A DNA stretch of 64,000 nt, taken from assembly GCA_040505895.1 (NCBI GenBank), contig JBEVXU010000012.1, positions 124,001 to 188,000 of the forward strand. The letters are read 5' to 3'. Made by a program: the position numbers and the translations under genes. This document shows, piece after piece, positions 8,902 to 17,272 of this stretch. The DNA comes from Vondammii sp040505895 (GTDB taxonomy: Bacteria; Pseudomonadota; Gammaproteobacteria; Chromatiales; Chromatiaceae). The notes beneath the pieces were generated by a model that was not told where the DNA came from, ran no database searches, and saw only the letters and a program-made list of their open reading frames with translations. Every line of letters starts with the position of its first letter. Position 1 is the stretch's first letter.

Positions 8902-9934
8902 ACCCCACCCCCGCACTACTCTCCAAAAACATCGCATCTCCATAACTGAAAAAGCGATAGCGCTGCTCCACGGCATGACGGTATGCCGCCATAATCTGCT
9001 CATAGCCGGAAAACGCCGACACCAGCATCAACAGTGTGGACTCAGGCAGGTGGAAGTTGGTGATCATGGCATCAACACTCTTGAAACGATAGCCGGGCGT
9101 GATAAAGAGCCGGGTATCCCCTGTAAACGATTTCAGTGAACCTTCCACCGAGGCCGCCTCCAGGCTGCGTACACTGGTAGTACCCACAGCAACAACCCGC
9201 CCGCCACGCAAGCGGGTCGCCTGCACCTGCTCACAAGTTGCCTGACTCACCTCGACATACTCACTGTGCATCACGTGATCTTCCAGACGATCAACCCGCA
9301 CCGGACGAAAAGTACCCGCCCCCACATGCAGAGTGATCCGCGCCTGATCGATCCCCATGGCTGAGAGCCGGTCCAGCATCGATTGATCAAAGTGGAGACC
9401 GGCCGTCGGTGCCGCCACCGCCCCTGGACGATCAGCATAGACCGTCTGATAGCGTTCCTCATCCACCGCATCGTCATCACGGCTGATATAGGGGGGCAGC
9501 GGCATATGACCTGCCAACTCCATCAGCTCCATAAAGCCGATATCGGGTGACGCCAATTCAAACAGGTCATCCATGCGACCGACCACATTCAGCTCGGCGG
9601 TATCACCAATCAGAATCCGGCTACCAGGTTTAGGGGACTTACTGGCACGGATATGGGCAAGGGCGCTGTGCGGCCCCTGAACCCGTTCGATCAGTATCTC
9701 AACCTGACCACCGGTCGCCTTACGGCCATACATGCGCGCCTGCATCACCCGAGTGTCATTGAAAACCAGCAGATCTTCAGGGCGCAGCAGATCCGGCAGA
9801 TCGGTAAATCCTCGATCTGCAATTGCACCGGTCATACCGTTGAGATGAAGCAGACGGCTACCCCCCCGAGTCTCGGCAGGGTGCTGAGCAATCAGCTCAT
9901 CGGGCAGATGATAATAAAAGTCACTACGTTGCAT
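8900..9934 (-). CDS. queA: S-adenosylmethionine:tRNA ribosyltransferase-isomerase QueA
   Basis: 344 residues. The N-terminus MQRSDFYYHLPDELIAQHP is diagnostic; other family blocks are LVFNDTRVMQARMYGRKATG, APTAGLHFDQSML, LHVGAGTFRPV and TNFHLPESTLLMLVSAFSG. QueA transfers the ribose of SAM to preQ1 at tRNA position 34, giving epoxyqueuosine. It is upstream of tgt on the same strand. The intergenic hairpin at 8871-8901 may separate their expression. Confidence 0.97.
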   Translation of the reverse strand: MQRSDFYYHLPDELIAQHPAETRGGSRLLHLNGMTGAIADRGFTDLPDLLRPEDLLVFNDTRVMQARMYGRKATGGQVEILIERVQGPHSALAHIRASKSPKPGSRILIGDTAELNVVGRMDDLFELASPDIGFMELMELAGHMPLPPYISRDDDAVDEERYQTVYADRPGAVAAPTAGLHFDQSMLDRLSAMGIDQARITLHVGAGTFRPVRVDRLEDHVMHSEYVEVSQATCEQVQATRLRGGRVVAVGTTSVRSLEAASVEGSLKSFTGDTRLFITPGYRFKSVDAMITNFHLPESTLLMLVSAFSGYEQIMAAYRHAVEQRYRFFSYGDAMFLESSAGVG

Positions 9935-10020
9935 GGCGGCGGGATATTACCACAGTGCGGAGAGCCTGTTTCACATTTGCGCTGGATCGGGAAATGACTA
10001 TAGAGTCTAACCAACGGCTT

Positions 10021-11217
10021 TTACTGTTTCTTAAACTTTCCTCGCCTCCAAGCATCAATGGCGTGAAGATGGTTGAGAAAAGAGCTCTTTAACCTGGCTA
10101 TACGGATAGCGATCCGCCATGAAAATGGCTGACCAGCCATAGGTAGCCCCTTAGTAATAATCTTCCAGGATGCAACTTGACTCCTGACCCGCACCCGGAT
10201 AAGGCGCCAGAAAGTTATTTCATTAGGAAAAAGAGGGGTTGGGTCATGTCCTTTAAGCAGAAAGTTGAGCTGGGTCCTGGTGCACTTTTCGCAGAGGCCG
10301 CAATTACCTCCATAAGTAACAAAGCAGACTCTTAGATTTTTGACAATCACCGGGTATTTTGCCAGCAAATCAACCTTTTCTAGTCTCGTCAGCTCACCAC
10401 CATCTGGACGAATGGCAAATCGACCACTTGAGATCAAAGGGATAGTTAGTGGATTATTACCCCAAGCAACGGATTCCACCAGGTGCCCATAATGGAAGTC
10501 TTCCGCTAAAAGCCCATAATCCAAATCTCCTGAATAGGCGTGAAGGCAGGATGTTAAAGCAGTGCCGTGTTCCATATTCCAATGATTTCCGGCGATATCC
10601 ATAATATTTGTTCTGACCACAGCCAGTGGCAGCCCAAATGCGTCAAGCCCCTCTGTCGCTCGCTTTTTTGCCTCAATAAAGCCCTGGGGTTCAGTTAACG
10701 GAATATCTAGCCCATGAATAAGTAGGGCAGCCTCGAGTTTTCGGGTTGCTCTTCCAATCCCATTCATATGCCGAATCAGAACTGCATTCGAATCCACACC
10801 CCCAGAATAGGCCAGAATGGCACGATCTCCTGCAGGACCAATCCCTTTATCATCAGCTTCTATTTCTGCGGCTAATGTAATTTTATTGTATATGTCAGGT
10901 TTCCAACTGCGCCAGATGGCCCCAAAGCGTTCAAGATTTTCAAGCAGTTGCCTGGAAACAGCCCCTTCAAAAAACAGGTTGAACCCCAAACGTGCAGCAT
11001 ATTGATAGAAAACTATCGCTGCCATATCGAGTCTCTCCAGAGCAGGAGGTAGCGGGCCTTGAGAATATTCGTACCAAATAGTCTGCGACCTACTGCTATC
11101 TGGCAGTAATGCATCAAATTCAAAGCGAACAGTGTCCGGGGAACGCTGCTCCCGGCCTTGAACCACTATCGTTCTGGCGAGAGTGGATTGCCTATCATCA
11201 GTAACTTTAGTCTGCAT
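10021..11217 (-). CDS. PP-loop ATPase of the adenine-nucleotide alpha hydrolase fold, QueC-like zinc motif
   Basis: 398 residues, no clear named family. The core is a PP-loop ATP-pyrophosphatase: RAILAYSGGVDSNAVLIRHM near residues 130-150 adenylates a carboxylate or carbonyl in known relatives. Further on, VCFVTYGGNCGLCEKCTRTQ resembles the CGxCxxCxxR zinc site of QueC and relatives. The C-terminal about 70 residues are basic with no match I recognise. It overlaps the next gene (pyruvyl transferase) by 11 bases and belongs to a three-gene minus-strand operon with a GT25 enzyme, so a role in modifying a surface glycan or small-molecule precursor is likely. The actual substrate is unknown. Confidence 0.75.
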   Translation of the reverse strand: MQTKVTDDRQSTLARTIVVQGREQRSPDTVRFEFDALLPDSSRSQTIWYEYSQGPLPPALERLDMAAIVFYQYAARLGFNLFFEGAVSRQLLENLERFGAIWRSWKPDIYNKITLAAEIEADDKGIGPAGDRAILAYSGGVDSNAVLIRHMNGIGRATRKLEAALLIHGLDIPLTEPQGFIEAKKRATEGLDAFGLPLAVVRTNIMDIAGNHWNMEHGTALTSCLHAYSGDLDYGLLAEDFHYGHLVESVAWGNNPLTIPLISSGRFAIRPDGGELTRLEKVDLLAKYPVIVKNLRVCFVTYGGNCGLCEKCTRTQLNFLLKGHDPTPLFPNEITFWRLIRVRVRSQVASWKIITKGLPMAGQPFSWRIAIRIARLKSSFLNHLHAIDAWRRGKFKKQ

Positions 11218-12124
11218 GCTCTCTCATCTGACTGATTCGTTGTTCAGTCTGCTTTAACATGTCATGCAGGCGAGTCAGCATTTTAGCCTTTTCGCCCTCG
11301 AAATCGACTGGTTCAGGATCCCAGTTGATCCCTCGCATGTAAAAACCAGGAAAGTACTTCGCCGCGAGGCGGTAGAGGGATTTAAGAAGGCGTGGTGGTT
11401 CTGGGTAAACAGGGACACCGATATCCTTTAATATGGAAACCCGGTGGTCATCAGGGTCACCAAAAAAAATCACAGGTATACCCATGGCAACACAAGGTAG
11501 CGCGCAATGCAGTCTGGTAGTGATTACAAGGTGAGCCTGGTTCCGATAAAGTGACAATACCTCACGGGCCGCTTCACGTTTGGTTGCTGCACCGTAAATT
11601 GCCTTCATGCCATGGCTGAGTCTTGTCGCTCGCTTTCTAAGCGACCCTGGAATAGGAATATGCTTTGCGTCGACGATAAAGATTCGTCCATCCGTCGGAG
11701 GAGCTGAACGACGCGGAAAGGTGAGGGTGAGGCAGTGGCTACAGAACGCATCTACGCCTCGCCCACGAAGCACATTTGCAGTGGTTTCATCCCGGCAGCC
11801 GATGGGCTGATGCTGCTTGAAGTAATTGATGCAATCAGCGCTGAGAAAATAGTTTGATGAGGCATTCCAATCAGTTATATGAAAGCCGAAAAAGATAGGG
11901 TTGATGTCTTGGCCGGCAGGAAATGTTTGCTCTGGATGCCAGGAAAACCAGCCATTGAGGATAACGATATGGGGCTCTTTCGCTATGGCAGAACGGAGAC
12001 TGTCTCGTTCAAAATATTGTGTTACTGGCGGCAGGTGCTGCTCAGCGGCAAGCGATTGAATCTCATCACCAAAATTGTTGGATTTCTCATACAACAGCCC
12101 GCCATACATAAGTTTATGCTCCAT
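11207..12124 (-). CDS. Polysaccharide pyruvyl transferase family protein
   Basis: 305 residues with the family layout: N-terminal YGGLLYEKSNNFGDEIQSLA (the N-x-GD-x-x element), mid IGCRDETTANVLRGRGVDAF, and C-terminal LVITTRLHCALPCVAMGIPV with the conserved R-L-H and FFGDPDDHR. Members transfer pyruvate from PEP to sugar residues of exopolysaccharides or cell-wall polymers, though some act on other substrates. No signal peptide, so cytoplasmic. It sits between the GT25 gene and the PP-loop gene in one operon. The family call is good; the acceptor is unknown. Confidence 0.8.
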   Translation of the reverse strand: MEHKLMYGGLLYEKSNNFGDEIQSLAAEQHLPPVTQYFERDSLRSAIAKEPHIVILNGWFSWHPEQTFPAGQDINPIFFGFHITDWNASSNYFLSADCINYFKQHQPIGCRDETTANVLRGRGVDAFCSHCLTLTFPRRSAPPTDGRIFIVDAKHIPIPGSLRKRATRLSHGMKAIYGAATKREAAREVLSLYRNQAHLVITTRLHCALPCVAMGIPVIFFGDPDDHRVSILKDIGVPVYPEPPRLLKSLYRLAAKYFPGFYMRGINWDPEPVDFEGEKAKMLTRLHDMLKQTEQRISQMREHAD

Positions 12125-12138
12125 ACCAAACAGTGCTC

Positions 12139-12990
12139 TTAATGGTCCAGATTTATTCGTAGGCTGCTGATGTTGTTATCACTATCCCGGAATTTCCTCT
12201 TGATGCTGATAACAATGGTCTGGGACAAAATCCTGAAAAACAGGGTTGGGCCAAACTGTCTGAATTTGTAGAACAAGCCAGCGAATAAGTTCTTATATCG
12301 AATGCTGACAGATTCATAATTTCTTGGAGAAGTGACCTGACCGATGATGTTGATATTGGAGGTTCCCAGTACATTTGACGTCACAGGTGAAGGCAGAATG
12401 CCGTATGTGATCATATGGTGAAACCATGGGCGGCGCATATCTTCATCGATCGCACGGGTTTTGGGATTGAATGCTCGAAGAAATTTTTCAGCTCCTTTAC
12501 GATTGATCAGATAGGCACCTGTATTATTTGGGATGCGCCAATATGTTACCAATTCAACGTTTGATTCGATGCTCTTTATAGGAATGAATGGTGATTTAGG
12601 ATCATTGGATAAACGAATGATATCCCAATCCATAGGGAGATCTGTCAGGCCGCCTAAAAGGCTAACGAATCCAGGGGTAAACTCGAGGTCATCTTCTAAT
12701 ATCAAAATCGGATCAGGTATATTGTCGTCAATAATTCTCTTCATTATTTCCATGTGACTGGCATAGCATCCAATTTCACCATCGCCCAGATTCCCATAAG
12801 GGACTCCATCACTCCCATAAAATTGAGATCTAATCCATTCAGGTATAGTTTTTTGGGTATAAGCCGGTAATCGAGTATAGGACAAACCTATATGATCAAG
12901 AAGACGCTGCATTCTCAGCAGTCGCTCTCGGTCCACATCAAGGTTGATCAAGAAAACGTGAAGCCTCTTGTCTGACTCTACTGACGCCAT
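12139..12990 (-). CDS. Glycosyltransferase family 25 (LPS/surface glycan)
   Basis: 283 residues. GT25 features in order: N-terminal LHVFLINLDVDRERLLRMQ, GDGEIGCYASHMEIMKRI, and PDPILILEDDLEFTPGF with the metal-binding EDD motif, then NNTGAYLINRKGAEKFL. These enzymes add galactose or glucose to LPS cores or related glycans from nucleotide sugars. It is the first gene of the minus-strand operon that continues into the pyruvyl transferase and PP-loop genes, and is divergent from the Mur-ligase-like gene across about 120 bases. Base composition here appears AT-richer than the surrounding core genes. Confidence 0.82.
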   Translation of the reverse strand: MASVESDKRLHVFLINLDVDRERLLRMQRLLDHIGLSYTRLPAYTQKTIPEWIRSQFYGSDGVPYGNLGDGEIGCYASHMEIMKRIIDDNIPDPILILEDDLEFTPGFVSLLGGLTDLPMDWDIIRLSNDPKSPFIPIKSIESNVELVTYWRIPNNTGAYLINRKGAEKFLRAFNPKTRAIDEDMRRPWFHHMITYGILPSPVTSNVLGTSNINIIGQVTSPRNYESVSIRYKNLFAGLFYKFRQFGPTLFFRILSQTIVISIKRKFRDSDNNISSLRINLDH

Positions 12991-13109
12991 AAAATAATCT
13001 TACTATTTGAAAAGGTATGAATTGAATTTCACAGTAGTTACTATTCGTAAAACGACACCAACTCCATGCAAAAGAAAAACCATTTTCTACAATTCCGACG
13101 AGTAACCCG

Positions 13110-14360
13110 TTGAATACCTCAAAGAAGCTAATAAGAGCACTAAAACATAGACTGCGCGAGTATCGGGCAGCTAGAAGACGAAAAAGCCTCGGGAGTATAC
13201 CCTGTATTGCGATAACAGGTAGCTGCGGAAAGACAAGTACCACCCGATTTATTGGGCATATTCTTTCTCAGCATGGAAAATGCCATATAGGCATTAATGA
13301 AAATGGCCGGCTGGCCATAGTAAAAACCCTGGTCAGGGCAACTTCAGATCTAAATTTTATAGTGCAAGAGGTCTCAGGCGATAAGCCTGGGACCCTACGA
13401 AAAGTCTTACCGATTCTTCTTCCTAACGTTGGTGTTGTCACGACTGTTGGCCGAGATCATCACACTAACTTTCGTTCACTGGAAAACACCGCGCAAGAAA
13501 AAGGCACGCTACCCGAAATGCTCCCAGAGGATGGTGTGGCAGTTTTGAATGCAGATGATCCCAATGTGTTGTCTATGACTGACCGCACCATGGCAAATGT
13601 AATCACCTATGGGAAGGATCCCCAGTCGGATGTAACCGCTTCAGATATCTGTTTCTCCTGGCCGGAAGGATTGGCATTCACCGTGGATTATCAAGGTGAA
13701 AGCGTGCGTGTGGAAACAAAACTTTTCGGTGATATCTGGGTAACTTCCATACTTGCAGCTATTGCTGGCGCACTATCTGTCGGCATTGACTTAAAAAGCT
13801 GCGCTACATCCTTAAGTTCTGTTAAACCGTATAACAGGCGTATGTCTGCTCACCGCACACCTTTAGGTGTTTGGCTCATTAATGACAGCTTCAAATCCCC
13901 TCACTGGAGCATTCCCGGTGCAATCCAAAGCTTAAAAGGCCTTACAGCACCAAGAAAAACCTTGGTATTAGGTTCATTCTCAGACTCCTCTGGCGGAGCA
14001 TCAAAAAAATACCGCGGTTTAGCAAAAAAAGGGGTGGCAGTTGCAGACAGGACCGTTTTCGTTGGTAAGAATGCCCAATATGTAACAAAGATGATCACTC
14101 CCGAGCTGAAGGGGCGCCTTTTTGTTTTTGAATCTGCAGAAATAGTAAATCAGTGGCTATTAGATTCGGCTATCAAAGATGAGATTATTTTGATTAAGTC
14201 AATTCGTATTGAACACCTTGAACGCCTAATTCATGGACAAACCCATCAGCTTCAATGCTGGAAACAACAATGTAACTACACATGGGATTGCGCTACATGC
14301 GATATAAGTGGCATGAGTGTAGATGATGAAAATCAGTTGGTACAACTACCTGAATGCTGA
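13110..14360 (+). CDS. Mur ligase family protein with a cysteine-rich tail
   Basis: 416 residues from a TTG start; no ATG or GTG exists between it and the upstream in-frame stop at 13023. Mur-ligase blocks: ATP loop CIAITGSCGKTSTTRFIGHI, central HTNFRSLENTAQEKGTLPE, VLNADDPNV, and a C-terminal domain with RRMSAHRTPLGVWLINDSFK. This ordering resembles MurF/MurT-like ligases that join an amino acid to a carboxylate using ATP, but the N-terminal substrate-binding domain of MurC-F is missing. The end carries four cysteines in about 16 residues (CWKQQCNYTWDCATC), unusual for the family and suggestive of metal binding. It is divergent from the glycan operon and probably functionally linked. Confidence 0.75.
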   Translation: MNTSKKLIRALKHRLREYRAARRRKSLGSIPCIAITGSCGKTSTTRFIGHILSQHGKCHIGINENGRLAIVKTLVRATSDLNFIVQEVSGDKPGTLRKVLPILLPNVGVVTTVGRDHHTNFRSLENTAQEKGTLPEMLPEDGVAVLNADDPNVLSMTDRTMANVITYGKDPQSDVTASDICFSWPEGLAFTVDYQGESVRVETKLFGDIWVTSILAAIAGALSVGIDLKSCATSLSSVKPYNRRMSAHRTPLGVWLINDSFKSPHWSIPGAIQSLKGLTAPRKTLVLGSFSDSSGGASKKYRGLAKKGVAVADRTVFVGKNAQYVTKMITPELKGRLFVFESAEIVNQWLLDSAIKDEIILIKSIRIEHLERLIHGQTHQLQCWKQQCNYTWDCATCDISGMSVDDENQLVQLPEC

Positions 14361-14625
14361 AATTTCTTTTTACACAAATGATCGCTCAAAATTGAAGCTC
14401 GTCTAATGTCATATTCAAATCCCCGGGATATAGTGAGCCTAGGCCCACATTTTGTGTCTTTGAGCATCAACGTGATATCGCCCGTGCCTAAACCACCCTT
14501 GCATAGAGTAAGCTTGAACAAAACAGGGTTCTGCTGGATATTTGTAACGGTTAGAGGTATATTACGCGCCACTGAAGTAGTATATTCAAGCGTAACACAT
14601 TAGAATATATAAGATTTTAACCAAT

Positions 14626-14712
14626 GCCGGGGTGGTGAAATTGGTAGACACAGGGGATTCAAAATCCCCCGGGGGCAACCCCTTGCCGGTTCGAGTCCGG
14701 CCCTCGGTACCA
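14626..14712 (+). tRNA. tRNA-Leu (anticodon CAA)
   Basis: 87-nt class II tRNA with CCA encoded. Acceptor GCCGGGG pairs with CCTCGGT (two G-U pairs). The D arm contains AAATTGGTAGACAC. The anticodon stem GGGGA/TCCCC has loop TTCAAAA, giving CAA at 34-36. There is a variable arm, and the T arm GCCGGTTCGAGTCCGGC. It strongly resembles gammaproteobacterial tRNA-Leu. Its 3' end is repeated downstream at 17171 and 18025. Confidence 0.97.
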
Positions 14713-14717
14713 GACAG

Positions 14718-14767
14718 GCCTAGTTTCATCTAGGCACAGACAAAGGCCTGCAATCGCAGGCCTTTTT
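14718..14767 (+). terminator. tRNA-Leu trailer: small hairpin plus rho-independent terminator (repeat unit copy 1)
   Basis: Immediately after the tRNA comes hairpin A (GCCTAG-TTTCAT-CTAGGC, 14718-14735), then hairpin B (AAAGGCCTGC-AATC-GCAGGCCTTT, 14742-14765) followed by TT. Both hairpins recur after copies of the tRNA 3' end at 17.2 and 18.0 kb. Confidence 0.85.
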
Positions 14768-14796
14768 CGTTGAATGCCAATCAATCCTTATTCTGC

Positions 14797-15144
14797 ATGA
14801 ATGCAATGACAATGGTACACCTACAAAACTCACTAAACGCCTGGAACACCGACCACTTCGCCGCCACACTGAAGGGAGAACTGGAGAAGTTGCGAAGTGA
14901 CGTATTGCCCATCGCTCATGTCATTGGCCAAGGCAACAAGCTGGATGAGAGTGATTTAGGGGTGATCATCAACGGGGTCAGTGACGACCCGCAACAGATC
15001 CAAGCGAAGGTTGGGGTATTCTTTGCCGAAATTATCAACTGCCTCACCTGCTGTGGTGGAGATGGTATGTATGATGAGGCTTATTGCGAGCTGGAAGTGA
15101 CTATCGACAAAACGTCGGGAGATGCCACCTTCAGGCCGCTTTGA
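14797..15144 (+). CDS. Hypothetical protein next to tRNA-Leu
   Basis: About 115 residues from the ATG at 14797; alternatives at 14806 and 14812. I do not recognise a family. It is mildly acidic, with an N-terminal helical half (LQNSLNAWNTDHFAATLKGE) and the segment IINCLTCCGGDGMYDEAYCE, which has several cysteines. No signal peptide. It is the only plus-strand gene in the tRNA-associated block and lies between the tRNA terminator and the convergent hipA. The reading frame is clean and protein-like, but the function is unknown. Confidence 0.55.
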   Translation: MNAMTMVHLQNSLNAWNTDHFAATLKGELEKLRSDVLPIAHVIGQGNKLDESDLGVIINGVSDDPQQIQAKVGVFFAEIINCLTCCGGDGMYDEAYCELEVTIDKTSGDATFRPL

Positions 15145-15299
15145 TTATAGTGATACTGCCGTTATTGCAAACCTCACCCTGTTGTTCTGGGGCATAAAGA
15201 AAAAACAGGGAGACAGCCCAACAACTGGGGCGTTGTTTTATCAAAGGGCGCCATGAGACCAAGTAGGCTTTAGTCGGAGAAACCGGAATTACCTGCCTA

Positions 15300-16577
15300 T
15301 CATGCTGATTCTATCCGAAAATCTGCTTGAAGCTTAAGCCAGTGAGCTTTGAGCTTCTCTTTATGCATCTCATCCATAGGCAGATCATTCAAGGCCTCTG
15401 GCCACAATGAACGTGCCTTTTCCATGACATCATCAATATGCGGCTTGATTGCACGCCATGGAATACCGGACTTGTTAGCCCAAGAGTGAAAATTTTCTGC
15501 CGTCACCGAAAACCACTCTTTCGTTTTACCTAGATTCAAGGCGTATTTCATTTCATCGTTGATATAAACGCTGGTGGTTACGATATCGTATGCTGGAGAT
15601 AGCCTTGGTATCACTTGATCCTGGTAGAGAAAGCTCCAGTTCTTTAGATGGGCGTCGCCATTGGCAAGCAGAATATTCACTAGCAATCGTCTGGCAAATT
15701 GCTGGGCATCGGCTAACCCATCACCGGAGTAATCGTAAATGACCTTACCAACTTGTTCATAATTGGCTGAGTCATATTTATCGCGTGGGTACTTCACCAA
15801 GACTTGAGCAAAGTCTTCCATATGAATTCGTGTATTGCCCTCACGATCAAATCGCTTGATGGCAAAGGCCAGTTTCTCATCGGGGAGATTGATCTGCGGC
15901 AGGTTATCCAGTTTGTCCAGTTCAATGAGTTTGATATCAGGGATTTCAACCCCTGCCAAAGCCGCCAGGGACATCGCTGTATATTCATTTACAGGCACGT
16001 TCTTATGCTTGGTGGAAGGAGTTTTAATAATCCAGTCACCAAGATCGCTATTTTTAGTCAGGTTATAACGGCCATCCGTCTCTTTCATGGAGAACTTCAT
16101 TTGAATACCCGCTAAGGAGAACCTGCTCTCTTGAGAGCTACCTTCAAATTTTATAGCTTTAGCCTTGCCATGAGTGCTCAGCACACTCTCCGGCACATCT
16201 TCAGGCGCCATCGGAGTTGCCACCAGTGCACCGGGCAGGTCTTGACCAAGATAGGAAAGTATCTGAAATTCGTTGTCGGTATGGGTTTTTAACCCTTGAG
16301 CAATCAATTCCCGTAACGCACCTTCTGGCAGTAGGTTGGATAGGACAGGGTGTAACCGCTGATTTTTAGCCCATGGCTCTGACAAGAGCTTTTCTGAATT
16401 TGGGAACCTTGGGTGGGTAATCAGGCTAAATGTAGGACGTGAGAGATCGTCTTTGAATTCATCCGCAAAACTCAGGACATTACGCCCGTTTTGAAAACCA
16501 GCGAGATAGCCCACCAATCTGTCATGAAGGGTAAGCTTTAAGACACTTATCTCATCCGTGTTTTCACCAGGGCTCAT
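15300..16577 (-). CDS. hipA: HipA-type serine/threonine kinase toxin
   Basis: 425 residues. Kinase features of HipA: the Ser-containing P-loop region RFSLAGIQMKFSM, the catalytic loop NGDAHLKNWSFLY near residues 305-315, and the metal-binding LSPAYDIVTT. The N-terminal domain includes LLPEGALRELIAQ, typical of HipA. E. coli HipA phosphorylates glutamyl-tRNA synthetase and causes growth arrest and persistence; the target here is inference. Its start overlaps the hipB stop by ATGA (16574-16577), so the pair is translationally coupled. It lies in the tRNA-Leu-anchored toxin-antitoxin block. Confidence 0.93.
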   Translation of the reverse strand: MSPGENTDEISVLKLTLHDRLVGYLAGFQNGRNVLSFADEFKDDLSRPTFSLITHPRFPNSEKLLSEPWAKNQRLHPVLSNLLPEGALRELIAQGLKTHTDNEFQILSYLGQDLPGALVATPMAPEDVPESVLSTHGKAKAIKFEGSSQESRFSLAGIQMKFSMKETDGRYNLTKNSDLGDWIIKTPSTKHKNVPVNEYTAMSLAALAGVEIPDIKLIELDKLDNLPQINLPDEKLAFAIKRFDREGNTRIHMEDFAQVLVKYPRDKYDSANYEQVGKVIYDYSGDGLADAQQFARRLLVNILLANGDAHLKNWSFLYQDQVIPRLSPAYDIVTTSVYINDEMKYALNLGKTKEWFSVTAENFHSWANKSGIPWRAIKPHIDDVMEKARSLWPEALNDLPMDEMHKEKLKAHWLKLQADFRIESA

Positions 16578-16903
16578 TCATTACCCTCCAGTAAATTCTT
16601 CCATGGATCATCTGCGAGGGTGTGTTTCCCGCCCTGTTTGGCATCTCTGTTTTTGAGCGGTGAAGACGAAAACTCATCGCTATCAAGAATTGCTTTAACC
16701 GCGCTAAGTTTCTCTTGAGGTATGAGCATCAGCTCACTCTTGAACCCTTTGGCAATAAGCTCAAGTGTATTCAACCGGGGATTGCCCTTGGACTCTAAGC
16801 GCTGGTATTGCTGGCGCGATACACCTATGCGAAGCATCATGTCGTTTTGCTTCAGACCGAGCGCTAACCTACGTTTTTTAAGCTGTTCAAGTAATGAGTT
16901 CAT
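16574..16903 (-). CDS. hipB: HipB-type antitoxin, XRE-family DNA-binding protein
   Basis: 109 residues from MNSLLEQLKK (ATG 16903). A cro/C1 helix-turn-helix fills the first 60 residues (RRLALGLKQNDMMLRIGVSRQQYQRLESKG), followed by a variable tail that would contact HipA. It neutralises HipA and represses its own operon. Three spaced palindromes directly upstream (16907-16981) are its probable operators. A longer frame extends upstream to 16978, but its added residues would run through the operators and do not look like HipB. Confidence 0.88.
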   Translation of the reverse strand: MNSLLEQLKKRRLALGLKQNDMMLRIGVSRQQYQRLESKGNPRLNTLELIAKGFKSELMLIPQEKLSAVKAILDSDEFSSSPLKNRDAKQGGKHTLADDPWKNLLEGNE

Positions 16904-16906
16904 AGT

Positions 16907-16981
16907 GAAACATATATGTTGCTCTCCCAATAAAGGAAACATATTAGTTTCTTTACTTAGAAAAAGCAATATATGCATTGC
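16907..16981 (-). promoter_or_regulatory. Three evenly spaced palindromic operators upstream of hipBA
   Basis: Three 16-bp inverted repeats with the same 5-6-5 design: GAAAC-ATATAT-GTTGC (16907-16922), GAAAC-ATATTA-GTTTC (16936-16951) and GCAAT-ATATGC-ATTGC (16966-16981). Their starts are 29 and 30 bases apart, close to three helical turns, so bound HipB dimers would line up on one DNA face. E. coli hipBA also has several operators, with a different sequence. Confidence 0.65.
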
Positions 16982-17159
16982 CTTTCAGCTATTGCGAGAG
17001 GGCATCAGTAAAATACAGCACATACGATCCATGGAGAATCATTAAGATTCAGTATTATCACTGAATCAGCCAAAGCAACATACCACTAACCACATGATTT
17101 ACTTATCTATTTATTAAAGAAATACTATTTTTATATTGGAACGCTCAGGTTTGTTAGTA

Positions 17160-17240
17160 GGGTATGTACCGCCCCCTCGGTACCAAATAGGCCTAATGCA
17201 AGTTAGGCAACGAAAAAGGCCTGCATTTGCAGGCCTTTTT
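17160..17240. repeat. tRNA-Leu 3'-end repeat, copy 2, with two hairpins
   Basis: GTACCGCCCCCTCGGTACCA (ending 17185) repeats the 3' acceptor end of tRNA-Leu. Then come hairpin A (GCCTAA-TGCAAG-TTAGGC, 17191-17208) and hairpin B, a perfect 12-bp stem (17213-17224 with 17229-17240) flanked by A and T runs, so it can terminate in both directions. It lies 33 bases beyond the vapC stop. No full tRNA is present. Confidence 0.85.
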
Positions 17241-17272
17241 CATTCTTTCCCGGTGCAACAAGGTCTGGAGAA

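Noticed and set aside
14333..14603. Short open frames on both strands between the Mur-like gene and tRNA-Leu
   Set aside because: They overlap each other, have no ribosome sites, and show no family features.
17160..17240. A second tRNA-Leu gene
   Set aside because: Only the 3' acceptor end is present; no D arm, anticodon arm or variable arm precedes it.
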